This document shows positions 22,824 through 32,507 of a stretch of 32,507 nucleotides of DNA, piece after piece. The notes beneath the pieces were generated by a model. The model worked only from the letters and a program-made list of their open reading frames with translations. It searched no databases and was not told where the DNA came from. Position 1 is the stretch's first letter; the number at the start of each line of letters is the position of its first letter. A program made the position numbers and the translations under genes. The stretch is from Staphylococcus xylosus (GTDB taxonomy: Bacteria > Bacillota > Bacilli > Staphylococcales > Staphylococcaceae), in contig NZ_MRZO01000012.1 of NCBI RefSeq assembly GCF_002732165.1, forward strand, positions 1 through 32,507. Reading direction: 5' to 3'.

Positions 22824-24614
22824 ATGTCTAGACAAACTGAAACGCTTGAACAAGAAATGTCAGAAAATTTAAATTATTTAGAGGCCGCTGAAACTGTTGA
22901 ACCTGAAGTTGAATTAGAGCAAGAAACAATAGATGAAATGAAATCTGGTTCAGAATTGCTCGTTGAATCTCTTGTAAATGAAAAAGTAGATTTTATATTT
23001 GGTTATCCTGGTGGCGCGGTGCTTCCACTATATGACACTTTTTATGAAGATAAAATCAAGCATATTCTTGCAAGACATGAACAAGGTGCTACTCATGCAG
23101 CAGAAGGTTACGCACGTGTATCAGGCAATACTGGTGTAGTTGTTGTAACAAGTGGTCCAGGAGCAACCAATGCCATCACTGGTATCGCTGATGCTTATAG
23201 TGATTCATTACCTTTGGTAGTAATCACTGGACAAGTAGCAACACCAGGCATAGGTAAAGATGCCTTCCAAGAAGCAGATTTACTTTCTATGACAACACCA
23301 ATAACAAAACATAACTACCAAGTAAAAAATGTTAATGATATTCCTAAAATAATCCATGAAGCATTTTATATCGCTAATAGTGGTCGAAAAGGCCCCGTGG
23401 TTATTGATTTTCCTAAAGACATGGGGATTTTATCAACTAACGCTCAAATCACCAACAAAATAGAATTACCAGGTTATACAGTAGCAAACCAACCAGCCAA
23501 GGAAGATATACAAAAGCTTCGTGACTATTTAAAAAGTTCTAAAAAACCCGTTGTTCTTTCTGGTGCAGGTATCAACCATGCAAAAGCAAATGATGTATTT
23601 ACTGAATTCATAAATAGACATCAATTACCAGTAGTTAGTACATTACTAGGGCTTGGTGCAATACCATATGAGAACCCCTATTTCCTAGGTATGGGAGGTA
23701 TGCATGGATCATATGCAAGTAATATGGCATTAACTGAATGTGATTTACTCATCAACTTTGGTAGTCGTTTTGATGATCGTTTAGCTAGTAATCCAGATGA
23801 ATTTGCTCCAAACGCCAAAATTGTTCATATAGATATCGATCCATCAGAAATTAATAAAATAATCAAAGTAGATTTGGGCATTGTAGCAGATTGTAAAGCT
23901 ACATTAGAGGCACTATTAAATTTTGACAGCTACTCAATTAAACACGAAGCATGGTTAGAAAGTTGTAAAGAGAACAAAGTGAATCAACCCTTTGCCTATC
24001 AAGAAGATGAGCAAGGTGTTTTCTCCAAACCACAACGCACAATTGAGTATATAGGCGAAATCACAAATGGAGATGCGATTGTAACAACTGATGTGGGACA
24101 ACATCAAATGTGGGTTGCTCAGTACTACCCATTCAAAGACCACGGACAACTTGTAACAAGTGGTGGTTTAGGAACAATGGGATTTGGTATCCCTGCTGCT
24201 ATTGGAGCAAAACTTGCAGAACCTGATAAAACAGTTGTTTGCTTTGTAGGCGATGGTGGTTTCCAAATGACAAACCAAGAAATGGCTATTTTAGAAGAAT
24301 ACAATCTTGATATAAAAATTGTAATTGTTAATAACGGTACGCTAGGTATGGTTAAACAATGGCAAGATAAGTTTTTCAACAAGCGTTTCTCACATTCAGT
24401 GTTTAATGGTCAACCAGACTTTTTAAAAATCGCTGAAGCATATAATGTCAAAGGATATATCGTTGATGACCCAGCACAATTAGAACAACAAATTGATGCG
24501 GCTTTCCAACATGATGGACCAGCACTAATCGACGTTCGTATTTCACCAATCGAACCAGTAACTCCTATGGTACCAAGTGGTAAAGCCAACCATGAGATGG
24601 AGGGACTATTATGA
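22824..24614 (+). CDS. ilvB: acetolactate synthase, large subunit
   Basis: IlvB condenses pyruvate with pyruvate or 2-oxobutyrate using thiamine diphosphate. The 596-residue protein shows the catalytic Glu region ARHEQGATHAAEGYARVSG, the FAD-domain segment GMGGMHGSYASN and the ThDP motif GDGGFQMTNQE...NN. The start is ATG 22824, 8 bases after GGAG; GTG 22815 overlaps that site. About 40 residues before the first conserved block (SGSELLVESL) are highly acidic (EQEMSENLNYLEAAETVEPE), longer than in many homologues. The stop overlaps ilvH (ATGA). Confidence 0.96.
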   Translation: MSRQTETLEQEMSENLNYLEAAETVEPEVELEQETIDEMKSGSELLVESLVNEKVDFIFGYPGGAVLPLYDTFYEDKIKHILARHEQGATHAAEGYARVSGNTGVVVVTSGPGATNAITGIADAYSDSLPLVVITGQVATPGIGKDAFQEADLLSMTTPITKHNYQVKNVNDIPKIIHEAFYIANSGRKGPVVIDFPKDMGILSTNAQITNKIELPGYTVANQPAKEDIQKLRDYLKSSKKPVVLSGAGINHAKANDVFTEFINRHQLPVVSTLLGLGAIPYENPYFLGMGGMHGSYASNMALTECDLLINFGSRFDDRLASNPDEFAPNAKIVHIDIDPSEINKIIKVDLGIVADCKATLEALLNFDSYSIKHEAWLESCKENKVNQPFAYQEDEQGVFSKPQRTIEYIGEITNGDAIVTTDVGQHQMWVAQYYPFKDHGQLVTSGGLGTMGFGIPAAIGAKLAEPDKTVVCFVGDGGFQMTNQEMAILEEYNLDIKIVIVNNGTLGMVKQWQDKFFNKRFSHSVFNGQPDFLKIAEAYNVKGYIVDDPAQLEQQIDAAFQHDGPALIDVRISPIEPVTPMVPSGKANHEMEGLL

Positions 24615-25084
24615 GAAGGACATTTAGAACTAAGGTAAGAGATAAGGCTGGTACATTAAATAGATTAACAAGTATTTTCGTTCGTAGACAATTTAATATT
24701 GTTACTCTCTCTGCAACACCTACATTAGAAGATGGCATATCTGATATAACATTTGTAGCAGAAGTACCAGATACAGACGTATTACGTAATTTATTACAAC
24801 AACTAGAAAAGCAAATTAACATCATAGACGTAGAAGATATTACTGAAACCAATACTTACAATAGAGAATTGGTATTGGTGAAATTAAAAAAACCAATAAA
24901 TCAACAAGACTTACAAAAAGTAATCAAACCTTATGATGCGCTAGTCTCTATATTGAAAAATGAGGATGAGTATACCTATATTCAAGCTTCAGGTCCACAA
25001 TATACGATGGATAATTTATTAGATGATCTATCATCATATCAAATTGAACAAGTTTCAAGAACCGGTTCAGCAGCTTTAGTATAG
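24611..25084 (+). CDS. ilvH: acetolactate synthase, small subunit
   Basis: This is the regulatory subunit that activates IlvB and carries the valine-feedback site. The N-terminal ACT domain begins MRRTFRTKVRDKAGTLNRLT (1-20), followed by the FNIVTLSATPTLEDGISDIT segment. The 157-residue length matches the standard two-domain form, with a second C-terminal domain (about 80-157). It overlaps ilvB by 4 bases and is therefore translationally coupled, which keeps subunits in proportion. Also called ilvN in some annotations. Confidence 0.94.
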   Translation: MRRTFRTKVRDKAGTLNRLTSIFVRRQFNIVTLSATPTLEDGISDITFVAEVPDTDVLRNLLQQLEKQINIIDVEDITETNTYNRELVLVKLKKPINQQDLQKVIKPYDALVSILKNEDEYTYIQASGPQYTMDNLLDDLSSYQIEQVSRTGSAALV

Positions 25085-25110
25085 TTTTAAAACAACAATA
25101 ACTAAATTAA

Positions 25111-26136
<1,026 letters not shown>

Positions 26137-26137
26137 A

Positions 26138-26250
26138 TAGACACTGAATTTGTTAACTCGTAGTAAGAAGAATCTCATTAGGTATAATCAAATAATAGTT
26201 TGTCCCCTCTTTGAGATTCTTTAATACTTACGACTTAATAATTGTGTCTA
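26138..26250 (+). promoter_or_regulatory. long RNA stem-loop between ilvC and leuA
   Basis: Almost the whole intergenic region folds on itself. TAGACAC (26138-26144) pairs with GTGTCTA (26244-26250), TTAACTCGTA (26153-26162) with TACGACTTAA (26228-26237, one mismatch), and AGAATCTCA (26169-26177) with TGAGATTCT (26212-26220). There is no T-run, so it is not a simple terminator. An RNase processing or stability element separating the ilv and leu parts of the message is likely. Confidence 0.65.
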
Positions 26251-26276
26251 AAATTTAGTTATAGGAGATGTTGAAA

Positions 26277-27812
26277 ATGAGTAGCCATATTCAAATTTTT
26301 GATACAACACTTAGAGACGGTGAACAAACACCTGGAGTAAACTTTTCATTCGATGAAAGACTGAAGATAGCAAAACAATTAGAAAAATGGGGCGTCGATA
26401 TCATAGAAGCTGGTTTTCCTGCATCAAGTACTGGTAGTTTCAAATCTGTTGAAGCAATATCTAAAGCACTAACTACAACTGCAGTTTGTGGATTAGCACG
26501 TTGTGTAAAGAAAGATATAGATGCTGTATATGAAGCTACAAAAGAAGCTGCAAAACCGAGAATTCACGTTTTTATAGCAACTAGTCCTATTCACCGAGAT
26601 TCAAAATTAATGATGTCTAAAGAAGAAGTATTAGCTTCAATCAAAGAACACGTATCTTATGCGAAACAATACTTTGATGTCGTTCAATTTTCACCTGAAG
26701 ATGCTACAAGAACAGAACCTTCTTTCTTAATCGAATGTGTTCAAACAGCTGTAGATGCCGGAGCCAGTGTTATCAATATACCTGATACTGTAGGATTCAG
26801 TTATCCTAAAGAATATGGCCAAATTTTCAAAACACTGCAAGAATCAATAACAACGGATCATGAAGTAATTTATAGTGCGCATTGTCATGATGACCTTGGA
26901 CTTGCTGTAGCCAATAGTATGGCAGCAATTGAAAATGGTGCGAAACGCATCGAAGGTACATTAAATGGTATTGGGGAACGTGCAGGTAATACAGCTCTCG
27001 AGGAAGTTGCTCTCGGCCTTTACGTTCGACAAGATCATTACAATAATCAGACAAAAATCAACCTAGAAGAAACCAAACAAACTTCAGATTTAATTGCAAG
27101 ATTTGCGGGTATTCGAGTCCCTAGAAATAAGGCCATTGTTGGACAAAATGCATTCAGTCATGAATCTGGTATTCATCAAGATGGCGTCTTGAAAAACCCA
27201 GAAACATATGAAATTATGACGCCACAACTAGTTGGTGTAAAAACAACTGAACTACCTCTTGGTAAACTATCAGGCAAACATGCCTTTGCAGAAAAACTAA
27301 CAGCTTTAGGTTACGATGTAGAGCCAGAAGATCAAAAAACTTTATTTAAACAATTTAAAACAATTGCAGATAAGAAAAAATCAGTCACAGATCGTGATAT
27401 TCATGCGCTGGTTCAAGGCACAGAACATGAACAAAATGCTATTTATAAAGTAGAAACTCTACAGTTACAATTTGTATCCAATGGACTACAAAGCGCTGTT
27501 GTTGTCATTAAAGATAAAGATGGTAATACCTATCAAGATTCAAGTATTGGTACAGGATCAATTGTTTCCGTATACAACGCTGTTGATCGTATTTTTGATC
27601 GTAAGACAGAACTTATCGAGTATCGCATAGATTCCGTAACTGAAGGTACAGACGCTCAAGCAGAAGTACATGTACAAATTAAGATAGATGATCAAATTGT
27701 TACTGGTGTTGGTATTGACCATGATATCTTATTAGCTTCTTGTAAATCATATGTTGAAGCACATGCTAAATATGTTGCAAATACTCATGAGAAAGAAGGT
27801 ATTCACTCATGA
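26277..27812 (+). CDS. leuA: 2-isopropylmalate synthase
   Basis: LeuA condenses 2-ketoisovalerate with acetyl-CoA, the first committed step to leucine. The 511-residue protein has the family signature [13 protein letters not shown] near the N-terminus, the metal-binding [13 protein letters not shown], the [14 protein letters not shown] segment, and a C-terminal regulatory domain (about 390-511) for leucine feedback. The start is ATG 26277, 9 bases after AGGAG; ATG 26268 abuts the ribosome site. The stop overlaps the leuB start (ATGA). Confidence 0.95.
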   Translation: MSSHIQIFDTTLRDGEQTPGVNFSFDERLKIAKQLEKWGVDIIEAGFPASSTGSFKSVEAISKALTTTAVCGLARCVKKDIDAVYEATKEAAKPRIHVFIATSPIHRDSKLMMSKEEVLASIKEHVSYAKQYFDVVQFSPEDATRTEPSFLIECVQTAVDAGASVINIPDTVGFSYPKEYGQIFKTLQESITTDHEVIYSAHCHDDLGLAVANSMAAIENGAKRIEGTLNGIGERAGNTALEEVALGLYVRQDHYNNQTKINLEETKQTSDLIARFAGIRVPRNKAIVGQNAFSHESGIHQDGVLKNPETYEIMTPQLVGVKTTELPLGKLSGKHAFAEKLTALGYDVEPEDQKTLFKQFKTIADKKKSVTDRDIHALVQGTEHEQNAIYKVETLQLQFVSNGLQSAVVVIKDKDGNTYQDSSIGTGSIVSVYNAVDRIFDRKTELIEYRIDSVTEGTDAQAEVHVQIKIDDQIVTGVGIDHDILLASCKSYVEAHAKYVANTHEKEGIHS

Positions 27813-28849
27813 GCCATAAGATTGTAGCCCTTCCAGGAGATGGAATTGGACCGGAAATATTGAATGGTTCATTAGAAGTATTACAACAACTAAGTAAATC
27901 TTTTAATTTTGATTATGATTTAGAAACACATGATTTTGGTGGAATTGCTATTGATAACCACGGTGAACCTCTTCCAGAATCAACATTAAATGCTTGTAAG
28001 AATGCAGACGCAATTCTATTAGGTGCTGTGGGGGGACCTAATTGGACAGATCCTAATAATAGACCAGAACAAGGTCTATTAGGTATACGTAAAGCTTTAG
28101 GTCTGTTTGCAAATATCCGCCCTACTACAGTTACAAATGGCACTAGTCATTTATCCCCTATTAAAGAAGAACGTGTTGCAGGTACAGATTTCATTTTAGT
28201 AAGAGAGTTAACTGGTGGTATCTACTTCGGTGAACCAAAACAATTAAACGATAACGACGCATTAGACTCATTAACCTATACTAGAAGTGAAATTGAAAGA
28301 ATTGCGAGAGTTGCTTTTGAATTAGCTCAAAAGCGCCATAAAAAATTAACTTCAGTAGATAAAGAAAATGTATTATCATCAAGTAAATTGTGGCGTCAAG
28401 TGATCAACGACGTTGCAGTTGAGTATCCTGAAGTGGAAGTGAACCATTTACTTGTTGATGCTTGTGCTATGCACTTAATCACTAATCCATCACAGTTCGA
28501 TGTCATTGTTACTGAAAATCTATTCGGTGATATTTTAAGTGATGAGGCGTCTGTTATTCCAGGTTCTCTAGGTCTATCACCTTCTGCAAGTTTCAGTGAA
28601 CATGGACCTAGACTTTATGAACCTATACATGGCTCTGCACCAGATATTGCTAATCAAAATATTGCAAATCCATTTGGTATGCTACTATCTGTTGTGATGT
28701 GCCTTAGAGAAAGTTTAAACCAAAATAAAGCAGCTGATAAATTAGAAGCAATTATTTATCAATTAATAAAAGAAGGTAAAACAACACGAGACCTCAACGG
28801 TGATTATAATACATCTGATATTTTTAATTACGTCAAAGAAAATCTTTAA
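27809..28849 (+). CDS. leuB: 3-isopropylmalate dehydrogenase
   Basis: LeuB oxidises 3-isopropylmalate with NAD+ and decarboxylates it to the leucine keto acid. The 346-residue protein begins with [10 protein letters not shown], has the substrate-binding [13 protein letters not shown] and the Mg2+/active-site region [12 protein letters not shown], plus the [16 protein letters not shown] segment that binds NAD+. It overlaps leuA by 4 bases and is 18 bases from leuC, consistent with one operon. Confidence 0.95.
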   Translation: MSHKIVALPGDGIGPEILNGSLEVLQQLSKSFNFDYDLETHDFGGIAIDNHGEPLPESTLNACKNADAILLGAVGGPNWTDPNNRPEQGLLGIRKALGLFANIRPTTVTNGTSHLSPIKEERVAGTDFILVRELTGGIYFGEPKQLNDNDALDSLTYTRSEIERIARVAFELAQKRHKKLTSVDKENVLSSSKLWRQVINDVAVEYPEVEVNHLLVDACAMHLITNPSQFDVIVTENLFGDILSDEASVIPGSLGLSPSASFSEHGPRLYEPIHGSAPDIANQNIANPFGMLLSVVMCLRESLNQNKAADKLEAIIYQLIKEGKTTRDLNGDYNTSDIFNYVKENL

Positions 28850-28867
28850 AAAAGGAGGAGATGTCAT

Positions 28868-30238
28868 ATGGGTAAAACACTATTTGACAAAGTTTGGAAC
28901 AAACATGTCTTAACTGGTAAAGAGGGTGACCCACAGTTATTATATATAGATTTGCATCTTATACATGAAGTCACATCTCCTCAAGCTTTTGAGGGATTAA
29001 GAATTAACAATAGACCACTACGTAGACCGGACTTAACTTATGCGACACTTGACCATAATGTGCCGACTGTAGATATTTTTAATATTAAAGATGAAATTGC
29101 AAATAAACAAATTACGACTTTGCAAAATAATGCCAAGGATTTTGGTGTTCATATTTTTGATATGGGGTCAGACGAACAAGGTATTGTCCACATGGTTGGA
29201 CCTGAAACAGGTTTAACACAACCAGGAAAAACTATAGTATGTGGAGATTCACATACTGCAACACATGGTGCGTTTGGTGCAATTGCTTTCGGAATTGGTA
29301 CAAGTGAAGTGGAACATGTTTTTGCTACTCAATCGCTCTGGCAAACCAAACCTAAGAATCTAAAAATTGAAGTCACTGGTCAATTGCCTACTGGTGTTTA
29401 CGCAAAAGATATCATTCTATATCTAATTAACCAATATGGTGTTGATTTTGGTACGGGATACGCATTGGAATTTTCTGGTGATACAATTCAAAACTTATCG
29501 ATGGAAGCACGAATGACTATTTGTAACATGGCTATTGAAGCTGGTGCAAAATACGGTATGATGGCCCCTGACGAAACTACATTTGATTATGTTAAAGGTC
29601 GCCCATATTCTACTAACTTTGAATATGATGTTGATTCATGGCGTGAACTTTATACAGATGAAGACGCTGAATTTGATAGAGTCATTGAAATGGATGTATC
29701 TGATTTAGAACCTCAAGTAACATGGGGGACAAGCCCAGAAATGGGAGTTGGTTTCCATACACCTTTCCCAGAAATAAAAGATGTTAATGATGAGCGCGCT
29801 TATAATTATATGGGTCTTGAACCTGGTCAAAAAGCTGAAGATATTAATCTAGGTTATGTATTCTTAGGTTCATGTACAAATGCTCGTCTTTCTGACTTGG
29901 TTGAAGCTAGTCATATCGTAAAAGGAAATAAAGTGCATCCAAATATTACAGCAATTGTCGTTCCAGGATCACGTACTGTAAAAATTGAAGCAGAAAAATT
30001 AGGTCTTGATAAAATTTTCAAAGAAGCAGGATTTGATTGGCGTGAACCTGGTTGTTCAATGTGTCTAGGTATGAACCCTGACCAAGTACCTGACGGCGTA
30101 CATTGTGCATCAACTAGTAACCGAAACTTTGAAGGTCGCCAAGGTAAAGGTGCACGAACACACCTAGTTTCCCCTGCTATGGCAGCTGCTGCAGCAATTA
30201 ACGGGAAATTTGTAGATGTAAGAAAGGTGGTTGTTTAA
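28868..30238 (+). CDS. leuC: 3-isopropylmalate dehydratase, large subunit
   Basis: LeuC forms an aconitase-type enzyme with LeuD and carries the 4Fe-4S cluster that isomerises 2- to 3-isopropylmalate. The 456-residue protein has [20 protein letters not shown] and the cluster Cys in [10 protein letters not shown] and [15 protein letters not shown] 28868 has a strong AAAGGAGGAG. Its end overlaps upstream sequence of leuD; the true leuD ATG is 1 base past the stop. Confidence 0.95.
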   Translation: MGKTLFDKVWNKHVLTGKEGDPQLLYIDLHLIHEVTSPQAFEGLRINNRPLRRPDLTYATLDHNVPTVDIFNIKDEIANKQITTLQNNAKDFGVHIFDMGSDEQGIVHMVGPETGLTQPGKTIVCGDSHTATHGAFGAIAFGIGTSEVEHVFATQSLWQTKPKNLKIEVTGQLPTGVYAKDIILYLINQYGVDFGTGYALEFSGDTIQNLSMEARMTICNMAIEAGAKYGMMAPDETTFDYVKGRPYSTNFEYDVDSWRELYTDEDAEFDRVIEMDVSDLEPQVTWGTSPEMGVGFHTPFPEIKDVNDERAYNYMGLEPGQKAEDINLGYVFLGSCTNARLSDLVEASHIVKGNKVHPNITAIVVPGSRTVKIEAEKLGLDKIFKEAGFDWREPGCSMCLGMNPDQVPDGVHCASTSNRNFEGRQGKGARTHLVSPAMAAAAAINGKFVDVRKVVV

Positions 30239-30239
30239 T

Positions 30240-30815
30240 ATGGAAATCAAACCTATTACTACTTATACAGGTAAAGTAGTGCCATTATTCCATGATAATA
30301 TCGATACCGACCAAATTATACCTAAAGTACATTTAAAACGTATTTCAAAATCTGGTTTCGGCCCTTTTGCATTTGATGAGTGGCGCTATCTAGATGATGG
30401 ATCAGAAAATCCAGACTTTAATCCAAATAAGCCTGAATATAAAGGTGCTTCAATTTTAATTACAGGTGAAAACTTTGGTTGTGGTTCAAGTCGTGAACAC
30501 GCCGCTTGGGCGCTTAAAGATTATGGCTTTGATATTATTATCGCTGGTAGCTATAGTGATATCTTTTATATGAATTGTACTAAAAACGCTATGTTACCAA
30601 TAGTTTTAGATGAAAATGTAAGAAAACATCTTGCACAAGCAGGTGAAATTACTGTAGATTTACCAAATCAAACAGTTTCTACATTAGATAGATCTTTTGA
30701 TTTTGAAATAGATGAAACTTGGAAGAATAAACTCGTTAATGGACTTGATGACATTGCATTGACTTTGCAATACGAAGATGCAATCAAAGACTATGAGACA
30801 GCAAAAACGTATTAA
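30240..30815 (+). CDS. leuD: 3-isopropylmalate dehydratase, small subunit
   Basis: LeuD is the swivelling domain partner of LeuC. The 191-residue protein shows [17 protein letters not shown] near the N-terminus and the family motif [13 protein letters not shown]. The start is ATG 30240, one base after the leuC stop, with AAAGGTGG inside leuC as ribosome site; a TTG at 30231 in the same frame is too close to that site. Length is normal. Confidence 0.94.
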   Translation: MEIKPITTYTGKVVPLFHDNIDTDQIIPKVHLKRISKSGFGPFAFDEWRYLDDGSENPDFNPNKPEYKGASILITGENFGCGSSREHAAWALKDYGFDIIIAGSYSDIFYMNCTKNAMLPIVLDENVRKHLAQAGEITVDLPNQTVSTLDRSFDFEIDETWKNKLVNGLDDIALTLQYEDAIKDYETAKTY

Positions 30816-30852
30816 ATAATTACTAAATTAATAAGTAAAGGTGTGAAATCAT

Positions 30853-32121
30853 ATGACTGTAAAAACTACTGTGTCTTCTAAAGATATCGATGAAGCTTAT
30901 TTACAATTAAAAGATATCGTAAAAGAGACACCATTACAAAAAGATCATTATTTATCTCATAAATATGATTGTAATGTTTATCTTAAGCGTGAAGATTTAC
31001 AATGGGTGAGATCATTTAAACTTAGAGGTGCATACAACGCAATTATCGCGCTGAATGAAATTGATCGCCAAAACGGCATTACATGTGCTAGTGCTGGTAA
31101 TCACGCTCAGGGTGTAGCATATACTGCTAGTAAGTTAGATTTAAATGCAGTGATTTTTATGCCAGTAACTACGCCATTACAAAAAATCAATCAAGTGAAG
31201 TTCTTTGGTGGTAGTAATACTGAAGTAGTTTTAACTGGAGATACATTTGATGATTGCTTAAAAGAAGCTCTAGTATACACAGAAGAAAATAAAATGAACT
31301 TTATTGATCCTTTTAATAATATTTTTACAATTGCTGGACAAGGAACACTAGCAAAAGAAATACTTGAGCAATCAAAAGAAGATGATATTCAATTTGATTA
31401 TTTATTTGCTGCAATCGGTGGTGGTGGTTTAATTTCAGGTGTAGGTACTTACTTTAAAGAACACGCTCCTGAAACTTCAATTATTGGTGTAGAACCTGCT
31501 GGTGCAAGTAGTATGTATGCTTCAGTAGTTTTAGAAAAACAAATTGTCACATTACCTGATATAGATAAATTTGTCGATGGCGCATCTGTAGCGCGTGTAG
31601 GTCAAATCACATATGATATTTGTAAAAATGTAGTTGATGACTATGTTCAAGTTCATGAAGGTGCTGTTTGTTCAACGATTTTAGATATGTACTCAAAACA
31701 AGCCATTATCGCAGAACCTGCTGGTGCATTAAGCGTCGCAGCACTTGATCAATATCAATCAGAAATCAAAGGCAAAACAGTGGTATGTGTAGTCAGCGGT
31801 GGTAATAATGATATCAATCGAATGAAAGAGATTGAAGAACGTTCATTATTATTTGAAGAAATGAAACATTATTTTATTTTAAATTTCCCACAACGTCCTG
31901 GCGCGTTAAGAGAATTTGTTAATGAAGTCCTTGGACCTAAAGATGATATAACCAAATTTGAGTATCTTAAAAAGTCTTCTCAAAATACAGGAACAGTAAT
32001 TATAGGTATCCAATTAAATAATCACAAAGATATAGATAACTTAAAAGCGAATGTAGACGAGTTTGATAATTCTAATATTTATATTAATGAAAATAAAATG
32101 CTTTATTCCTTACTCATCTAG
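30853..32121 (+). CDS. ilvA: threonine dehydratase (biosynthetic)
   Basis: IlvA deaminates threonine to 2-oxobutyrate, the entry step to isoleucine. The 422-residue PLP enzyme has the cofactor lysine K56 in SFKLRGAYN, the phosphate-binding GGGGL and SGGNND, and a single short ACT-like C-terminal domain ([17 protein letters not shown], from about 337) as in the Gram-positive 420-residue form rather than the longer E. coli form with two. ATG 30853 lies 37 bases after leuD, behind AAAGGTG. It is the last gene of the operon. Confidence 0.95.
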   Translation: MTVKTTVSSKDIDEAYLQLKDIVKETPLQKDHYLSHKYDCNVYLKREDLQWVRSFKLRGAYNAIIALNEIDRQNGITCASAGNHAQGVAYTASKLDLNAVIFMPVTTPLQKINQVKFFGGSNTEVVLTGDTFDDCLKEALVYTEENKMNFIDPFNNIFTIAGQGTLAKEILEQSKEDDIQFDYLFAAIGGGGLISGVGTYFKEHAPETSIIGVEPAGASSMYASVVLEKQIVTLPDIDKFVDGASVARVGQITYDICKNVVDDYVQVHEGAVCSTILDMYSKQAIIAEPAGALSVAALDQYQSEIKGKTVVCVVSGGNNDINRMKEIEERSLLFEEMKHYFILNFPQRPGALREFVNEVLGPKDDITKFEYLKKSSQNTGTVIIGIQLNNHKDIDNLKANVDEFDNSNIYINENKMLYSLLI

Positions 32122-32135
32122 TTATACATGCTAAA

Positions 32136-32166
32136 AGAAAATCATTGTCTAAGAATGATTTCTTTC
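32136..32166 (+). terminator. first hairpin after ilvA
   Basis: AGAAAATCATT (32136-32146) pairs with AATGATTTCTTTC (32154-32166, one gap), with a 7-base loop. The T-tract is broken by C, so it is probably weak. Confidence 0.55.
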
Positions 32167-32199
32167 TATACCTTCTTAAACAATGAATATATTTATTAT

Positions 32200-32236
32200 A
32201 GCCAAGACATAAATTTACTATGTCTTGGCTTTTTTT
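32200..32236 (+). terminator. main terminator of the ilv-leu operon
   Basis: AGCCAAGACATA (32200-32211) pairs perfectly with TATGTCTTGGCT (32219-32230) and seven or more T follow. Confidence 0.93.
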
Positions 32237-32318
32237 ATTAACTTCCACTTTATTAATTTTAACTCATAATTTTATTAAGCCAGACTTGTAAATCTCTTAT
32301 CAAATTATGTTTCAAAGT

Positions 32319-32507
32319 ATTAGTGGGACTTATGCATGAGCTTTGCTCATGTATTCCACTTTTCCTACTCTTGCGGAACGTAAGTCTGCTACCTTCGGCG
32401 CTAAAGACCTTTCTTGCCGTGAGACAAGCGCTCGCATCTTTTCTCACTTGCACGCTCTCCTTACTCACTTACCACTCGTAAGCTCGTTTCGTCGCTCGTT
32501 TAGTTCG
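32319..32507. repeat. GC-richer non-coding element, probable dispersed repeat
   Basis: From about 32319 the base composition and texture change: GC is clearly above the rest of the window, with many CTTG, GCTC and CGTAAG words. It begins with a hairpin in which AGTGG (32320-32324) and ATGAGC (32336-32341) pair with GCTCAT (32345-32350) and CCACT (32355-32359). The next 150 bases have a minus-strand frame of 69 codons with unconvincing composition, which I do not call a gene. The element runs off the window. Similar sequence between genes in related staphylococci is my recollection, not verified. Confidence 0.5.

Noticed and set aside
32259..32468. Minus-strand 69-codon frame at the right edge
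   Set aside because: It overlaps the ilv terminator side and a GC-rich repeat-like element, starts with GTG and has no recognisable domain.

Overview
The window is chromosomal DNA from a low-GC staphylococcus. The complete agr quorum-sensing locus with a divergent RNAIII, followed by scrK-scrB-scrR, tsu/tusA-like genes, rex, the tsaE-tsaB-rimI-tsaD cluster and the ilv-leu operon, is the usual staphylococcal order. The predicted autoinducing peptide (SVRPCGGFV, ring CGGFV) and the absence of an intact delta-toxin gene in RNAIII point to the novobiocin-resistant S. saprophyticus/S. cohnii/S. xylosus group rather than to S. aureus. The species assignment is inference; I could not search.

Layout. 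1-948 (minus): 5' part of a secreted or surface protein with Asn/Pro/Asp/Gly repeats, running off the window. 1143-2922: nitroreductase-like protein and nitrilase-family hydrolase. 2933-5720: agr, with RNAIII on the minus strand from P3 and agrBDC(A) on the plus strand from P2; paired AgrA sites are visible at both promoters. agrA ends at 6449 against a shared terminator with the convergent sucrose genes (6485-9978, minus: scrK, scrB, scrR). 9979-10559: mostly non-coding, with a possible small transcribed unit. 10560-11893 (minus): a frameshifted TsuA/YedE sulfur transporter gene and a TusA-like protein. 12110-12751: rex. 12903-14831: ABC-F protein (YdiF type). 14900-15070: a cluster of DnaA boxes. 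15198-16799: membrane-anchored MutS-like ATPase. 16932-17354: VOC protein. 17625-20181 (minus): tsaE-tsaB-rimI-tsaD for t6A tRNA modification. 20198-20633: 66-bp tandem repeats between that operon and ilv. 20827-32236: CodY-type sites, promoter, leader peptide, attenuator, then ilvD-ilvB-ilvH-ilvC-leuA-leuB-leuC-leuD-ilvA and terminators. 32300-32507: a GC-richer, apparently non-coding repeat-like element.

How the parts work together. AgrB processes AgrD to a thiolactone signal, AgrC senses it and AgrA drives P2 and P3. ScrR controls sucrose-6-phosphate hydrolysis and fructose phosphorylation. Rex reads NADH/NAD+. The nine ilv-leu genes make isoleucine, valine and leucine under ribosome-mediated attenuation and probably CodY.

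Most notable points: (1) a +1 frameshift in the last codons of agrC, with the expected C-terminus intact in the next frame; (2) a single-base deletion splitting tsuA; (3) RNAIII carrying, behind a perfect Shine-Dalgarno, a 14-codon ORF that aligns with the first half of delta-toxin and then stops, plus an upstream 18-codon ORF for an amphipathic cationic peptide; (4) a DnaA-box cluster near tsaD (gcp); (5) the 66-bp hairpin-bearing tandem repeat upstream of tsaE, with a possible relative at the right edge of the window. No phage, IS element, CRISPR array or tRNA/rRNA gene was seen.
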